From: Methylophaga thiooxydans DMS010
Lineage (GTDB): Bacteria; Pseudomonadota; Gammaproteobacteria; Nitrosococcales; Methylophagaceae
Direction of reading: 5' to 3'
NCBI RefSeq assembly: GCF_000156355.1
Contig: NZ_GG657892.1
Coordinates: 123,704-187,703 of the forward strand
Length of the DNA stretch: 64,000 nt
Positions within the stretch are counted from its first letter, which is position 1, and the number at the start of each line of letters is the position of its first letter. The position numbers were made by a program, and so were the translations under genes. Shown here piece by piece: positions 1 to 12,800 of this stretch. The notes under the pieces are model-generated. The model did not search any database and was not told the origin of the DNA. It saw only the letters and a list, made by a program, of their open reading frames with translations.

Positions 1-42
1 TTGTACACGAAATACGAAACGTTAATGGCAGTCGGTAAATAA
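1..42 (+). CDS. possible 3' end of an upstream gene (partial)
   Basis: The first 42 bases read as an open frame closed by TAA, giving the short C-terminus LYTKYETLMAVGK. A rho-independent terminator follows about 45 bases later, which fits the end of a plus-strand gene. Another frame is also open over most of this stretch, so the frame and even the existence of the gene are uncertain. No product can be assigned. Confidence 0.3.
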   Translation: MYTKYETLMAVGK

Positions 43-87
43 CACCTATTCACCGAGCATCAAAGCGCATGTTGATTTATTAAAAGG

Positions 88-110
88 AGCAGCTTTCGGG
101 CTGCTTTTTT
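88..110 (+). terminator. rho-independent terminator upstream of leuS
   Basis: AGCAGC (88-93) and GCTGCT (100-105) form a 6-bp stem around a TTTCGG loop, followed at once by a T run. It probably ends the gene entering from the left and insulates leuS. Confidence 0.8.
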
Positions 111-186
111 GTTTTTACTGAACAGTTTATTTTGAGCCAAAGCCGCGCTGAGGTATCCTTAGCGCTTTTAATATTACTGATTTTAA

Positions 187-2652
<2,466 letters not shown>

Positions 2653-2667
2653 ACAAAGGATAAAAAC

Positions 2668-3165
2668 ATGAGTCGCGTTGTGTCGAGAATTGCCTGGGGT
2701 GTTTTCCTGTTAATGCTGGCGGGTTGTGGTTTTCAACTGAGAGGCGAAGCCTCAGTACCGGAGTCACTAAAAACGCTGTATATCCAAGGCATTAATACAC
2801 AGCAGGATACGCTGGGTTTGCAACTGAAACGTGCTCTGGTTCGCAATGGCATTACGGTTGTTGATGACTATCAGGAAGGCGCTGCTATTTTCACCGTGCT
2901 TGAGAATCGTTATGACCGACGTGTGTTATCAGTCGCTTCTAATGCCACAGTACGCGAGTATGAACTGGATGCCTGGGTCACCTTTAAGGTCACTGATGAC
3001 AAAGGTAATGAGTTGAGTGATGTGCAACGGGTTGAAGCCAGCCGTGACTATCAGTTTGACCGCAATCAGATATTAGCGATGGATGAACAAGAGCGGGTAT
3101 TGCGTGAAGATCTGAACAAGCAAATGGTTCAAAGTATTCTCAGACGCTTGTCTGCAATCAAATAA
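2668..3165 (+). CDS. lptE: LPS-assembly lipoprotein LptE
   Basis: Outer-membrane lipoprotein that plugs the LptD barrel and helps deliver lipopolysaccharide to the cell surface. It has 165 residues. An N-terminal hydrophobic signal ends in the lipobox LAGC, followed by GFQLRG, a sequence typical of LptE. It sits between leuS and holA, the standard gammaproteobacterial arrangement, and an AAAGGA ribosome-binding site precedes the ATG. Divergence in this family is high, so the call rests on lipobox, size and synteny together. Confidence 0.93.
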   Translation: MSRVVSRIAWGVFLLMLAGCGFQLRGEASVPESLKTLYIQGINTQQDTLGLQLKRALVRNGITVVDDYQEGAAIFTVLENRYDRRVLSVASNATVREYELDAWVTFKVTDDKGNELSDVQRVEASRDYQFDRNQILAMDEQERVLREDLNKQMVQSILRRLSAIK

Positions 3166-3168
3166 GTA

Positions 3169-4188
3169 ATGCGGGTCAAAGCGGAACAGTTAGAAGCAAC
3201 GCTGCAACAATCCCTGCAAGCTGTTTACCTGATTTACGGTGATGAAGCGCTTTTGGTGGAAGAGGCTGCCGAAAAAGTTCGGCAACAAGTTCGTCAAGCT
3301 GGCGCCAATGATCGTGAAGTATGGCACGTTGAAAGTCGTTTTGACTGGTCTCAAATCAAATGGCACGAACAGACCCTATCGCTATTTGCCAGCCAGCGTT
3401 TAATAGAAATTCGCTTACCATCCGGTAGCCCGGGTAAAGACGGTGGGGAAGCATTAAGACGGTTTGTTGCTGAGCCACCTGCAGATACCACCTTACTGAT
3501 CATCAGCGGCAAAATTGATGCCCGATCGCAAAAAGCGAAATGGTTCACTGAGTTGGACAGGTTGGGCGCGACTATCCCGGTTTGGCCCATCGACATTGTT
3601 CAATTGCCTAGCTGGATCAATCAACGTATGCAGCAAAAAGGGCTCAAATCGAATAAGCAGTTTGCTTCACTTATTGCTGAGCGAGTAGAAGGGAATTTAT
3701 TTGCTGCCGCACAGGAAGTTGATAAGTTACAGCTATTAAGTACTGACGGCGAACTGACTGAATCACTTATCTTACAATCGGTGGCAGATAATGCCCGTTT
3801 TGAAGCGTTTGGTCTCATGGATACTGTGTTAATGGGGCAGAGCGCAAAAATCCCGCGTATAATTGAGCGATTACGAGCCGAAGGTGTTGATATTCTAGCG
3901 GTTTTTTCTGCGGTGGCTTGGTCGCTCAGACGCATGGTAGATATGTCAGAACAACTGCAACAGGGGGCACAGCTGGAGCGAGTATTTGCCTCACAAAAAC
4001 CGCCGGTATGGGATAAAAATAAATCCGTCATGCGTCAGGCTTTGCAACGTTATGACCAGCAGCACTGGCGACTTTGTCTACAGCAAATGGCTGAAATTGA
4101 TCAAGCAGCCAAAGGTATCGTGAAAACCTGCCCATGGCGCTTACTGGAGAAGCTGTGTTTGCAAGTCTCAGGTGTTAAAACGGCATGA
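3169..4188 (+). CDS. holA: DNA polymerase III subunit delta
   Basis: Clamp-loader subunit that opens the beta sliding clamp. It has 339 residues, the usual HolA length. The N-terminus ([20 protein letters not shown], then [13 protein letters not shown]) is the characteristic HolA opening, and the C-terminal part is alpha-helical as expected. It begins 3 bases after the lptE stop, so it is almost certainly co-transcribed and perhaps translationally coupled. Confidence 0.96.
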   Translation: MRVKAEQLEATLQQSLQAVYLIYGDEALLVEEAAEKVRQQVRQAGANDREVWHVESRFDWSQIKWHEQTLSLFASQRLIEIRLPSGSPGKDGGEALRRFVAEPPADTTLLIISGKIDARSQKAKWFTELDRLGATIPVWPIDIVQLPSWINQRMQQKGLKSNKQFASLIAERVEGNLFAAAQEVDKLQLLSTDGELTESLILQSVADNARFEAFGLMDTVLMGQSAKIPRIIERLRAEGVDILAVFSAVAWSLRRMVDMSEQLQQGAQLERVFASQKPPVWDKNKSVMRQALQRYDQQHWRLCLQQMAEIDQAAKGIVKTCPWRLLEKLCLQVSGVKTA

Positions 4189-4217
4189 AACAAGATATAG
4201 ATGTAAGGAGTTCATTG

Positions 4218-5474
4218 TTGGACGTAAATGAGTATATGCAGACGCTCGGGCAGCATGCACGGCAGGCGAGTCGTGCGCTGGCTTGTGCCAGTACTGAAGT
4301 AAAAAATAAGGCACTATTGGCGATGGCGACTGAGATCCGTGCAGCAGCCGAAACCTTGAAACTGGAAAATGCACGCGATTTGGACGCAGGAAAAGCCAAA
4401 GGCTTGGAAGCGGCTTTATTAGATAGATTAACGCTTACCGATGATCGCCTTGAATCAATGGCGGTAGGCTTGGAGCAAATTGCTGCGTTACCTGATCCGG
4501 TGGGTGAAGTCAGCGATATGACTTATCGTCCTTCTGGTATCCAGCTTGGTCGCATGCGCGTGCCTCTAGGGGTTGTCGGTATTATTTACGAATCACGCCC
4601 TAATGTGACGGCAGATGCTGCAGCATTATGCTTAAAATCCGGCAATGCAACTATTTTACGTGGCGGCAGTGAAGCGATTCATTCTAACCAAGCGATTGCT
4701 GCCTGTATCCGTCGTGGTTTGGAACAAGCTGGTTTACCTGATACTGCTGTACAGGTGGTACAGACCACCGATCGTGCTGCCGTTGGTCAGTTAATCACCA
4801 TGCCAGAATATGTGGATGTGATTGTGCCACGTGGTGGTAAAGGCCTGATTGAGCGTATCAGTCAAGAAGCACGTGTACCGGTGATCAAACATCTTGATGG
4901 TATCTGTCATGTCTATATCGATCGTGATGCTGATTTAGCGATGGCGGAAGACATTGCAGTCAATGCAAAATGTCATCGTTATGGTGTGTGTAATGCGATG
5001 GAGACCCTATTGGTACACAGTGATGTTGCTGAGCAAATCTTGCCACGTTTGGCAGTACGTTATGCCGATGAACAGGTTGAGCTGAGAGGCTGCTCCCGCA
5101 CTCGCGCCATATTGGCTGATATCAATGCCGCGACCGATGACGATTGGGATACAGAATATTTAGCGCCCATTCTTTCTATCAAGGTTGTTGATGGTTTGGA
5201 TGCGGCAATGGAGCATATTCACCGTCATAGCTCCGGACATACCGAATCGATCGTGACAGAAAATTACCAACGGGCGCGTCGCTTCCTGGCTGAAGTGGAT
5301 TCCAGTTCAGTCATGGTAAACGCTTCAACGCGTTTTGCCGATGGCTTTGAATATGGCTTAGGCGCAGAAATTGGTATTTCGACTGATAAAATTCATGCGC
5401 GTGGTCCCGTAGGACTAGAAGGCTTAACCTCTCAAAAGTGGATCGTATTAGGTAGTGGTCAAATCAGAAAGTAA
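4218..5474 (+). CDS. proA: gamma-glutamyl phosphate reductase
   Basis: NADPH-dependent enzyme of proline biosynthesis that reduces gamma-glutamyl phosphate to glutamate semialdehyde. Family-typical blocks are present: [17 protein letters not shown], the KSGNA motif, and the catalytic cysteine in [17 protein letters not shown]. The open frame extends back to an ATG at 4185 that overlaps the holA stop but lacks a Shine-Dalgarno sequence. An AAGGAG at 4205-4210 lies seven bases before TTG 4218, giving 418 residues, close to the 417 of E. coli ProA. I therefore prefer the TTG start; the ATG is the alternative. Confidence 0.93.
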   Translation: MDVNEYMQTLGQHARQASRALACASTEVKNKALLAMATEIRAAAETLKLENARDLDAGKAKGLEAALLDRLTLTDDRLESMAVGLEQIAALPDPVGEVSDMTYRPSGIQLGRMRVPLGVVGIIYESRPNVTADAAALCLKSGNATILRGGSEAIHSNQAIAACIRRGLEQAGLPDTAVQVVQTTDRAAVGQLITMPEYVDVIVPRGGKGLIERISQEARVPVIKHLDGICHVYIDRDADLAMAEDIAVNAKCHRYGVCNAMETLLVHSDVAEQILPRLAVRYADEQVELRGCSRTRAILADINAATDDDWDTEYLAPILSIKVVDGLDAAMEHIHRHSSGHTESIVTENYQRARRFLAEVDSSSVMVNASTRFADGFEYGLGAEIGISTDKIHARGPVGLEGLTSQKWIVLGSGQIRK

Positions 5475-6117
5475 ACCGGCAATTGGTATCCTGGGTGGGA
5501 CGTTTGATCCCGTCCACTTTGGTCACTTAAGGACAGGGCTTGATGTTGTTGAGCAGTTGGGGCTAGCGCAGTTAAGACTGATGCCTTGTGCTATTCCGCC
5601 GCATCGTATCGAGCCTGTCGCATCAGCGTCAGAGCGACGTTTGATGTTGGAACTTGCGATTAAAAACCATCCCAAATTAGTGGTTGATGACAGAGAGCTA
5701 TCACGTGAAGGGCCGTCTTATACGGTGGATACCTTGCTTAGCTTGCGAGAAGATTACCCGGATAACCCATTGTTTGTCTTGATGGGAACCGATGCATTTT
5801 GCAGCTTGCCGACATGGTCGCGGTGGCAGCAGATCCTAGAGTTGGCGCATATCGTGGTAATGCAACGGGCAGACGAAACCCTACAGATGAGTACTGGGTT
5901 AGCAGATTGCTATCAGCAGCATCAGGCAAAAGCGGGCGATGAGTCTTTGGCTGCGGGTAAGATTTGGTCTATACCGGTGACGCAAATGGCGATTTCAGCA
6001 ACAATGATTCGTGATGCCTTGTTGCAACATAAAGATGTTCGCTATTTGTTGCCTGATGCAGTGATTGCGTTGATTGAACAACTTCATTTCTACCAGAAAG
6101 CAGATATTGATAACTGA
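5455..6117 (+). CDS. nadD: nicotinate-nucleotide adenylyltransferase
   Basis: Adenylates nicotinate mononucleotide in NAD biosynthesis. The N-terminal nucleotidyltransferase signature [11 protein letters not shown] is intact, and [11 protein letters not shown] near the C-terminus supplies the second nucleotide-binding motif. Length (220 residues) is normal. The GTG start overlaps the end of proA by 20 bases, indicating translational coupling. In E. coli nadD follows holA directly; here proA is inserted between them. Confidence 0.96.
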   Translation: MVKSESKPAIGILGGTFDPVHFGHLRTGLDVVEQLGLAQLRLMPCAIPPHRIEPVASASERRLMLELAIKNHPKLVVDDRELSREGPSYTVDTLLSLREDYPDNPLFVLMGTDAFCSLPTWSRWQQILELAHIVVMQRADETLQMSTGLADCYQQHQAKAGDESLAAGKIWSIPVTQMAISATMIRDALLQHKDVRYLLPDAVIALIEQLHFYQKADIDN

Positions 6118-6947
6118 TGGAAAATCAGTTTTTTCTCTTATCTAAAATTATTTGGGGCTTATTGAGCCCGAGTAGCTTAATGATCTGGTTGTTGATTTTG
6201 GTCAGCTTGTTGCTGTGGCTCAACTATATCCAAGCCGCCAGACGCATTATCACGCTAATGAGTTTGGCTGGCTTTTCTATGCTGGCTTATCCCGTTAGCG
6301 ACTACTTAATGTACCCACTGGAAACCCGATTTGCCTTGCCGGAAGACTTACCCGATAACGTAGATGGCATTATCGTTTTAGGTGGCGCCGAAAAATTAAA
6401 ACTCTCAATGAGTTGGAAGCAAGCTGAAGTGGGTGAGGCTGCGGAACGTATTTTAAAAGCGGCTGAGTTAAGTCGACGCTACCCTGATGTGCCAGTGATA
6501 TATACCGGTGGCAGCAACTTAGTACAAATGCAAAACCTCGATACCCAAGGTAGCGTATCGCAAACTTTACTGACTCAGGCTGGCATTGATAAACAGCGAC
6601 TCATTATCGAGACGCAAGCCAGAAATACAGCCGAGAATTTTTTCTACATTAAGCCGCTGTTACCGAAGCAACAGGGCAACTATATTTTAGTGACATCAGC
6701 ATTCCATATACCTCGCTCGGTGGGTATCGCACGTAAGCTGGGAATTGATGTGATTCCTTATCCGGTTGATTACCGAAGTAGTCGCCCCGATGAGCGCTAT
6801 TGGGACTTTGATTTATTTGATCATCTACAGGTGTTGGAGCCTGCATGGCATGAATGGCTGGGACTGACAGCCTACTTTGTCACAGGAAAAACATCGGCAT
6901 GGCTGCCAAAACCAAAACAATCAGACATACAAACAGAGCAAGAATAA
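6117..6947 (+). CDS. YdcF/ElyC-type DUF218 membrane protein
   Basis: This 276-residue protein has two N-terminal membrane segments (about residues 8-32 and 38-58) and a DUF218 domain with the family motifs IIVLGGAEK, IYTGGS, ETQARNTAENF and LVTSAFHIPRS. ElyC/SanA-type relatives act in cell-envelope and peptidoglycan-precursor homeostasis. The biochemical activity of the family is not settled, so no reaction is claimed. Its ATG overlaps the nadD stop, placing it in the same operon. Confidence 0.88.
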   Translation: MENQFFLLSKIIWGLLSPSSLMIWLLILVSLLLWLNYIQAARRIITLMSLAGFSMLAYPVSDYLMYPLETRFALPEDLPDNVDGIIVLGGAEKLKLSMSWKQAEVGEAAERILKAAELSRRYPDVPVIYTGGSNLVQMQNLDTQGSVSQTLLTQAGIDKQRLIIETQARNTAENFFYIKPLLPKQQGNYILVTSAFHIPRSVGIARKLGIDVIPYPVDYRSSRPDERYWDFDLFDHLQVLEPAWHEWLGLTAYFVTGKTSAWLPKPKQSDIQTEQE

Positions 6948-7016
6948 TGTAGTAGGCAAAGACCTCTGCACAACCTTGCGTTACACTATAAATAACTACC
7001 TTGAACGGAGAGCCCA

Positions 7017-7373
7017 ATGCAGGCTGAAAAACTCAAATTATTGGTCATAGACGCACTTGAAGATATCAAGGCGGAAGACATTCAGATTTTGGATGTCACT
7101 GAAATGACAGATGTAACTGACATCATGATTATTGCAACAGGTAAATCCAGTCGCCAGGTCAAAGCGTTGGCAAATGAAGTCGTTATGCAGGCTAAAGCGG
7201 CCGGCATCCAACCGCTGGGCGTTGAAGGCGAAAGTGTTGGGGATTGGGCGCTGGTGGATCTAGGCGATGTGATAACCCACATTATGACGCCACAAACCCG
7301 CCTAACTTATAATCTGGAAAAACTGTGGAGTGTGCCCGAAACAAGCGAGCAGGTATCGGCAGACAAGGAATGA
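7017..7373 (+). CDS. rsfS: ribosomal silencing factor RsfS
   Basis: Binds ribosomal protein L14 on the large subunit and blocks 30S joining during starvation. It has 118 residues. The family core is clear: DVTEMTDVTDIMIIATGKSS, VEGESVGDWALVDLGDVI and HIMTP. The 69-base gap before it holds an AACGGAGAG ribosome-binding site. Its stop overlaps the start of rlmH, the conserved ybeB-ybeA pairing. Confidence 0.96.
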   Translation: MQAEKLKLLVIDALEDIKAEDIQILDVTEMTDVTDIMIIATGKSSRQVKALANEVVMQAKAAGIQPLGVEGESVGDWALVDLGDVITHIMTPQTRLTYNLEKLWSVPETSEQVSADKE

Positions 7374-7840
7374 AAATAAACCTTGTCGCCGTCGGCACTA
7401 AAATGCCGGCCTGGGTAACACAAGGCTTTGATGAATACAGTAAACGGCTGCCACGTGAATGCCAGTTGCAACTAGTGGAAATTCCTGCCGCAAAGCGGGG
7501 TAAAACAGCACAGCCCGAACAATGGAAAAAAGATGAAGCCAGTCGGATTCTGATGGCTATTCCTGATAACCATCATGTCGTGGCGTTAGAAGTCGATGGT
7601 AAAAACTGGAGTACAGAGCAACTTTCGGAGCAAATGCAAAACTGGCTCAGCGACGGTCGCGATGTGTCTTTAATGGTTGGCGGCCCGGACGGCCTCGATA
7701 ATAGCTGCCTGCAGCGTGCTAGTCAGAAATGGTCCTTGTCGGCATTGACCTTACCGCATCCGCTGGTGAGAATTGTGTTGGCGGAGCAGCTTTATCGTGC
7801 TTGGACGATTTTACAAAACCACCCATACCATCGCTCATGA
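7370..7840 (+). CDS. rlmH: 23S rRNA (pseudouridine1915-N3)-methyltransferase RlmH
   Basis: SPOUT-class methyltransferase acting on pseudouridine 1915 of 23S rRNA in the assembled ribosome. I start at ATG 7370, which overlaps the rsfS stop and gives 156 residues, the family size (MKINLVAVGTKMPAWV). The SAM-binding knot is visible as LMVGGPDGLD and the C-terminal LSALTLPHPLVRIVLAEQLYR plus HPYHR are diagnostic. A longer in-frame start lies inside rsfS and is not needed. Confidence 0.96.
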   Translation: MKINLVAVGTKMPAWVTQGFDEYSKRLPRECQLQLVEIPAAKRGKTAQPEQWKKDEASRILMAIPDNHHVVALEVDGKNWSTEQLSEQMQNWLSDGRDVSLMVGGPDGLDNSCLQRASQKWSLSALTLPHPLVRIVLAEQLYRAWTILQNHPYHRS

Positions 7841-8418
7841 TATTTCCTTCTATTTACCTTGCGTCTCGCTCGCCAAGACGCCGCGAACTTCTGCAGCAGA
7901 TAGCCGTCGATTTTGCGGTCATAAACCCCGATATTGATGAAACTTCACATGCCGGTGAACTCCCTCTAGATTACGTCAGACGAATAGCGATCGAAAAAGC
8001 ACAAGCCGGTAAAGCCTTGTTGCTGGAAGCCGATCTGAAACCCGTGTTGGCAGCTGATACTTCAGTTGTGCTGAATAATGCCATTTTTGGTAAACCGGTC
8101 GATGACGCTGATGCTCGTCGTATGTTAAAACAGTTATCAGGACAAACTCATCAAGTGCTGACAGCCGTTGCCTTGGCAACCAATCAGCAGACTTTGTGTC
8201 AGATATCAGCGAATTCAGTTCATTTTTGCGAATTGAGTGATGCGGATATCGATTGGTACCTGCAAACAGGTGAAGGTCAGGATAAAGCGGGTAGTTATGC
8301 CGTTCAGGGATTAGCCGCCTTATTTATCGAGTCGATACAAGGCAGTTATTCGGGAATTATGGGACTGCCCATCAGGGAAACAGGACAACTCTTAATGCAA
8401 ATGGAAAGCAACGCGTGA
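7837..8418 (+). CDS. Maf family nucleotide pyrophosphatase (YhdE type)
   Basis: Nucleoside triphosphate pyrophosphatase; YhdE-type members hydrolyse dTTP and UTP and also modified nucleotides. The ATG at 7837 overlaps the rlmH stop and yields 193 residues beginning MIFPSIYLASRSPRRRELL, the Maf signature. VLAADTSVVL and GKPVDDADARRML are the conserved phosphate and metal motifs, and QDKAGSYAVQG confirms the family. It is followed by rng, yhdP and tldD exactly as yhdE is in E. coli. Confidence 0.95.
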   Translation: MIFPSIYLASRSPRRRELLQQIAVDFAVINPDIDETSHAGELPLDYVRRIAIEKAQAGKALLLEADLKPVLAADTSVVLNNAIFGKPVDDADARRMLKQLSGQTHQVLTAVALATNQQTLCQISANSVHFCELSDADIDWYLQTGEGQDKAGSYAVQGLAALFIESIQGSYSGIMGLPIRETGQLLMQMESNA

Positions 8419-9887
8419 GCAGCGAAATATTAATCAACGTCACTCCAAGTGAAACCCGAGCCGCCGTGGTGGATAACGGTGTCTTACAGGAGGTTTTCAT
8501 TGAGCGAAACGAATACCGCGGCCTAGTTGGTAATATCTACAAAGGTAAGGTGTGCCGGGTTTTACCGGGTATGCAAGCGGCATTTGTTGAGATTGGTCTG
8601 GCCCGTGCGGCGTTTTTGCATGTCTCAGATATCTCGATTCCTAAAGGGCAAACCGGTGACTTAAAAGAAGCGCCAAATGTTGAACCCACCATTAGCAGCC
8701 TGCTTCGGGAAGGTCAGGAAATTTTGGTGCAGGTAATTAAAGACCCCATGGGCACCAAAGGGGCCAGACTCACCACACAATTATCAGTGTCGTCACGTTA
8801 TCTGGTCTATATGCCAGAGACAGAAGGCATTGGCGTTTCCCTTAAAATTGAAACCGAAGAAGAGCGTGACCGCTTGAAAAGTGCCTTGGTCAGTTTGCTA
8901 GAAGCGGGCACCGGTGGCTATATTCTGAGGACGGCGGCAGAAGGCGTTACCGAAGCGGAGCTAGAGGCCGATCTTAAGTTTTTGTATCGACTTTGGGCTA
9001 AGCTGCAAGAGCGCAACCAAGTGGTCAAATGCGGTGAACCCTTGCATGAAGATCTACCATTAGCGATGCGTGCATTACGTGATTTGTTCTCAGCAGATAT
9101 TGAGCGTATTCGTATTGATGCTGAAGACACCTTCGAGAAAGCGGTGCATTTTGCCGAAGGCTTCATGCCCGAGTGCGCCGCGCGCTTAGAGCATTATACC
9201 GGTGACTTACCGTTGTTTGATCTATTCGGCGTTGAAGATGAAATTCAAAAGGCCTTAGAGCGGAAAGTGCCATTGAAGTCGGGTGGTTATTTGATTTTCG
9301 ATCAGACTGAGGCCATGACCACGATCGATATCAATACAGGTGGCTTCGTTGGTCATAAAAACCTCGAAGAAACCATATTCAAAACCAATCTTGAAGCAGC
9401 ACACGCCATAGCTCGACAGCTCAGGGTTAGAAACCTTGGTGGCATTATTATTATCGACTTCATTGATATGGAAGAAATCGGTCATCGTGAGCAGGTCTTG
9501 CGGGCATTAGAAAAAGCGATGGTTTTCGACAGAGCTCGTCATAACATCAGTGCTGTATCAGAGTTGGGTCTGGTGGAAATGACGCGTAAACGAACACGGG
9601 AAAGTTTAGGTCATATCTTGTGCGAGCCTTGCCCATGTTGTGAAGGAAAAGGCTATACCAAAAATGTCGAAACCGTGTGCTACGAGATTTTCCGTGAAAT
9701 CATGCGTGAAGCGAAACAATATGAAACCAAACAATTTCTGATTTTAGCTTCGCAAGATATTATCGATAGACTGAATGATGAGGATTCGACCAAAGTGGCT
9801 GAGTTGGAGCAAATGATTGGTAAACCTATCTTGTTTCAATGCGAAATGCAGTATGGTCGCGAACAGTTTAACGTGGTGTTGATGTAG
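8415..9887 (+). CDS. rng: ribonuclease G
   Basis: Endoribonuclease of the RNase E/G family, involved in 16S rRNA 5' maturation and mRNA decay. It has 490 residues without the long disordered C-terminus of RNase E, which distinguishes it. An S1 domain is near the N-terminus (YRGLVGNIYKGKVCRVLPGM), the catalytic DNase I-like region contains TTIDINTGGFVG and the metal aspartates of IIIIDFIDM, and a Zn-link CPCC follows. The GTG start overlaps maf by four bases. Confidence 0.97.
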   Translation: MSSEILINVTPSETRAAVVDNGVLQEVFIERNEYRGLVGNIYKGKVCRVLPGMQAAFVEIGLARAAFLHVSDISIPKGQTGDLKEAPNVEPTISSLLREGQEILVQVIKDPMGTKGARLTTQLSVSSRYLVYMPETEGIGVSLKIETEEERDRLKSALVSLLEAGTGGYILRTAAEGVTEAELEADLKFLYRLWAKLQERNQVVKCGEPLHEDLPLAMRALRDLFSADIERIRIDAEDTFEKAVHFAEGFMPECAARLEHYTGDLPLFDLFGVEDEIQKALERKVPLKSGGYLIFDQTEAMTTIDINTGGFVGHKNLEETIFKTNLEAAHAIARQLRVRNLGGIIIIDFIDMEEIGHREQVLRALEKAMVFDRARHNISAVSELGLVEMTRKRTRESLGHILCEPCPCCEGKGYTKNVETVCYEIFREIMREAKQYETKQFLILASQDIIDRLNDEDSTKVAELEQMIGKPILFQCEMQYGREQFNVVLM

Positions 9888-9891
9888 CACG

Positions 9892-12800
9892 ATGTTATTA
9901 CGCAGCCTGCATATCGCCAGCCGACAGCTGTTTTATTTGATTGTTGTTGGCATTGTCCTCAGTCTGTTGGGGGTGATGGGGGCGGTATGGCTGTCAGATG
10001 AAGTGGCCAAACGTAAGGACGAAATTGCTGCCTGGGCTAGCGACAAAACGGGTTATCCCATTACCATTGAGTCGGCAGGGCTGTATTGGTTTGATTTGAT
10101 TCCCAAGCTGGAAGTACGTCAAGCCGTTTTATTGCAAAAGACCAGTAACACTGCTGTTGTTACCGCTGAACAGATCTATCTTAGCCTCGATATTCTTGCC
10201 AGTATTGAGCAGAGAGAGCCTGTGGTAGCTGATGCCAGTATCAACGGTGTCGACTTATCAGTTGCACGAGACAATGCAGGACAATTGCGATTAACCGGCT
10301 TGGAATCTGGCGAGCGTCGGGTATCAGCGACCACACTACCAGACGCCTTACGCTGGTTGAGTTGGCTCAAGCAACTGGAACTTGCAGATATCAGTATTGA
10401 TTATTCTGACCAGCAGCGTCCGACAATCGCTGGTCGTTATCACCTTCAACAGGCCAATGTTGCTTTCTCAGATAATTATTGGCAAACACAAGCTTCACTT
10501 CAATTACCAGCCCATCTTGGCAATACAGTTAACTTCAGCGGCACAGCAGAAATTCACTCTGATTACACCCTCAAGGCGTGGCAGGGCAAGCTATTGAGTG
10601 ATGATGTATCGCTTGCGCCAATACTTGCAGAGCAGTCTTTGAACGGTGCCTTGATTACGTCGGGCATAGCTTCACTTGTGATTCAAGCTGAGCAGAAGAC
10701 AACAGGCGAGCTTTCGGCCGACGTGAATCTGGCTGTAAACGACCTGATGCTCTTATCTGATAAAACAGATGAAAAACTTGAGGTGAATGGTTTACAAGGC
10801 CGATTAAAGTGGCAAACGCAGGGCCAAACATGGCAGTTACAAAGCGAAGGTTTACAACTACAAGTTGCCGATCACGCTTGGCCCTTAACCTCCTTTGAGG
10901 TGACTCAGTCAGCAGACAATGTGCTCAGAGCCCAGAGCAATTATTTACGTTTAAGTGACATTAGCAGCTTGGCATTGTTAATGGATAACATGCCAGCTCC
11001 GTTACTGACCACGCAACCTGCCGGCGATATTCATGATCTGTCGTTGAGTTATCAGCTCGAAACGGGGCTGCAATCAATACAGTTTAAAGCACAAGAGATT
11101 GTCATGTTGCCCTGGCAAAACTATCCCGGCGTGACTGGGCTCGGATTTGAACTGGACTGGCAGCCCGAACAGGCAGCATTAACGCTGACCAGTCATGACA
11201 CAACCCTTTATGCTGATAGCTGGTTAGAAGATGCGGTCTATTTCGATTCTCTGATTGGCAAGCTGAGTTGGCAGCAGCGAGACGGTAATTGGCATGCCGT
11301 AGCTGATGAACTTCAGGTTTGGAATGAAGATTTACATCTGCAGCTTGACGGCAGGATTAATCATCAAGACGGTATAAGCGATAGTGATCTGACACTTGAT
11401 ATGCAAGATGTCATCGTCAATCGATGGAAAAAGTATGTCCCACAAAAGGTCTTGCCAGACGATTTCAAACGCTGGGCAAATGAGGCTTTTAAAGATGGGG
11501 TGATACGCACAGGGCAAATGAAACTGAAAGGTGACCTCGAAGCTTTTCCATTTGATGCTGAATCGGAGCAAGGCACTTTTGACCTGGCGCTACAAGTAGA
11601 AAACGCCCAATTGCACTATGCGCCGGACTGGCCCGATATTAGCCAGGTGGATGCCGACATTAGTGTGCAAGGTGATAATCTCATTATCAAAAGTCAGTCT
11701 GGCCAAATTGCCGGTTTTGCTTTTGATAATGTCACCACTTCGATTTCAAACTGGATTCTTTCTAATCCTATTCTTCGTTTGAACGGCTTGATGAATGGCA
11801 CCACTCCACAAGCATTGCGCTTTTTACAAAACAGCCCGTTAAAGGACCGTTTTGGCAGTATTGCTGACTGGATCAAGGTTGAGGGCAATAGTGATATTCA
11901 ATTACAACTTATGGTGCCATTGATTAATACTGCTGCTACAGAAGCAGAAGGTCATGTGACGTTTGCTGAAAGTAAGCTCACTACCAGTGCAGTGCCGGCG
12001 CTCGAAATCAACAATATCAACGGTCAGCTCAAATTCAACAATGATGGCGTTACTGCCGAAAAGATTAACGCACGCGTGTTTGATGAACCAGTTGTAGCCA
12101 ACGTTGAACCCGAGCAAGGCCAAACCTTGATTAAGGTCAACGGTAAAACGGCCACAAGCAAACTAAATGAGGTTTGGCCTGGCTCCATCCCGACTTTTAT
12201 TTCGGGTGAGACGGATTACCTCACGACCATCCGAATTCGTGAGCCTGAAGAAGGCCTGTTTGATGTGGGCGTTGATATTCAGTCAGATCTTCAAGGTATC
12301 AGCATCGATGCACCTGAGCCGTTGACTAAAACTGCTGAACAAGCCAAAAAGTTACTGATATCTATTTCTGAAAATGCGACAGGGAAGATGGTCTATCGCG
12401 TTGATTTTGATAGTTGGTTAAATACGGCGTTGAGCATCAATGAATCAGGAATGAGTGGTCAGTTGATGTTAGGGGGCGAGCGAGCGCAGCATGCAAGCCA
12501 AGGGGTGACGATCGCAGGAAATTTGCCGGAGCTGGATTTAGATAAATGGTTGGCTTGGCAGGCTAATCGTTCACAAAAACAAACAGAGACGGCGATGACA
12601 ATTGACGGTCTTAATGTGTCGCTGGATAAAGTACACATCGGCCAGCAGACGATTAACGATGTAAACGTTGAGGCAACGCAAACGAGCGGACATTGGCAAC
12701 TTGTTTTGGACTCACCTCAAATCAAAGGTCAGATCGGTGTTCCGCAAGAGGTAACGGCAAGCCAACCACTTGATATTGATTTGGCGTACCTGAAATTAAA

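Noticed and set aside
8415-9887. Ribonuclease E
   Set aside because: The protein stops after the Zn-link and small domain, without the long C-terminal scaffold, and lies between maf and yhdP like rng.
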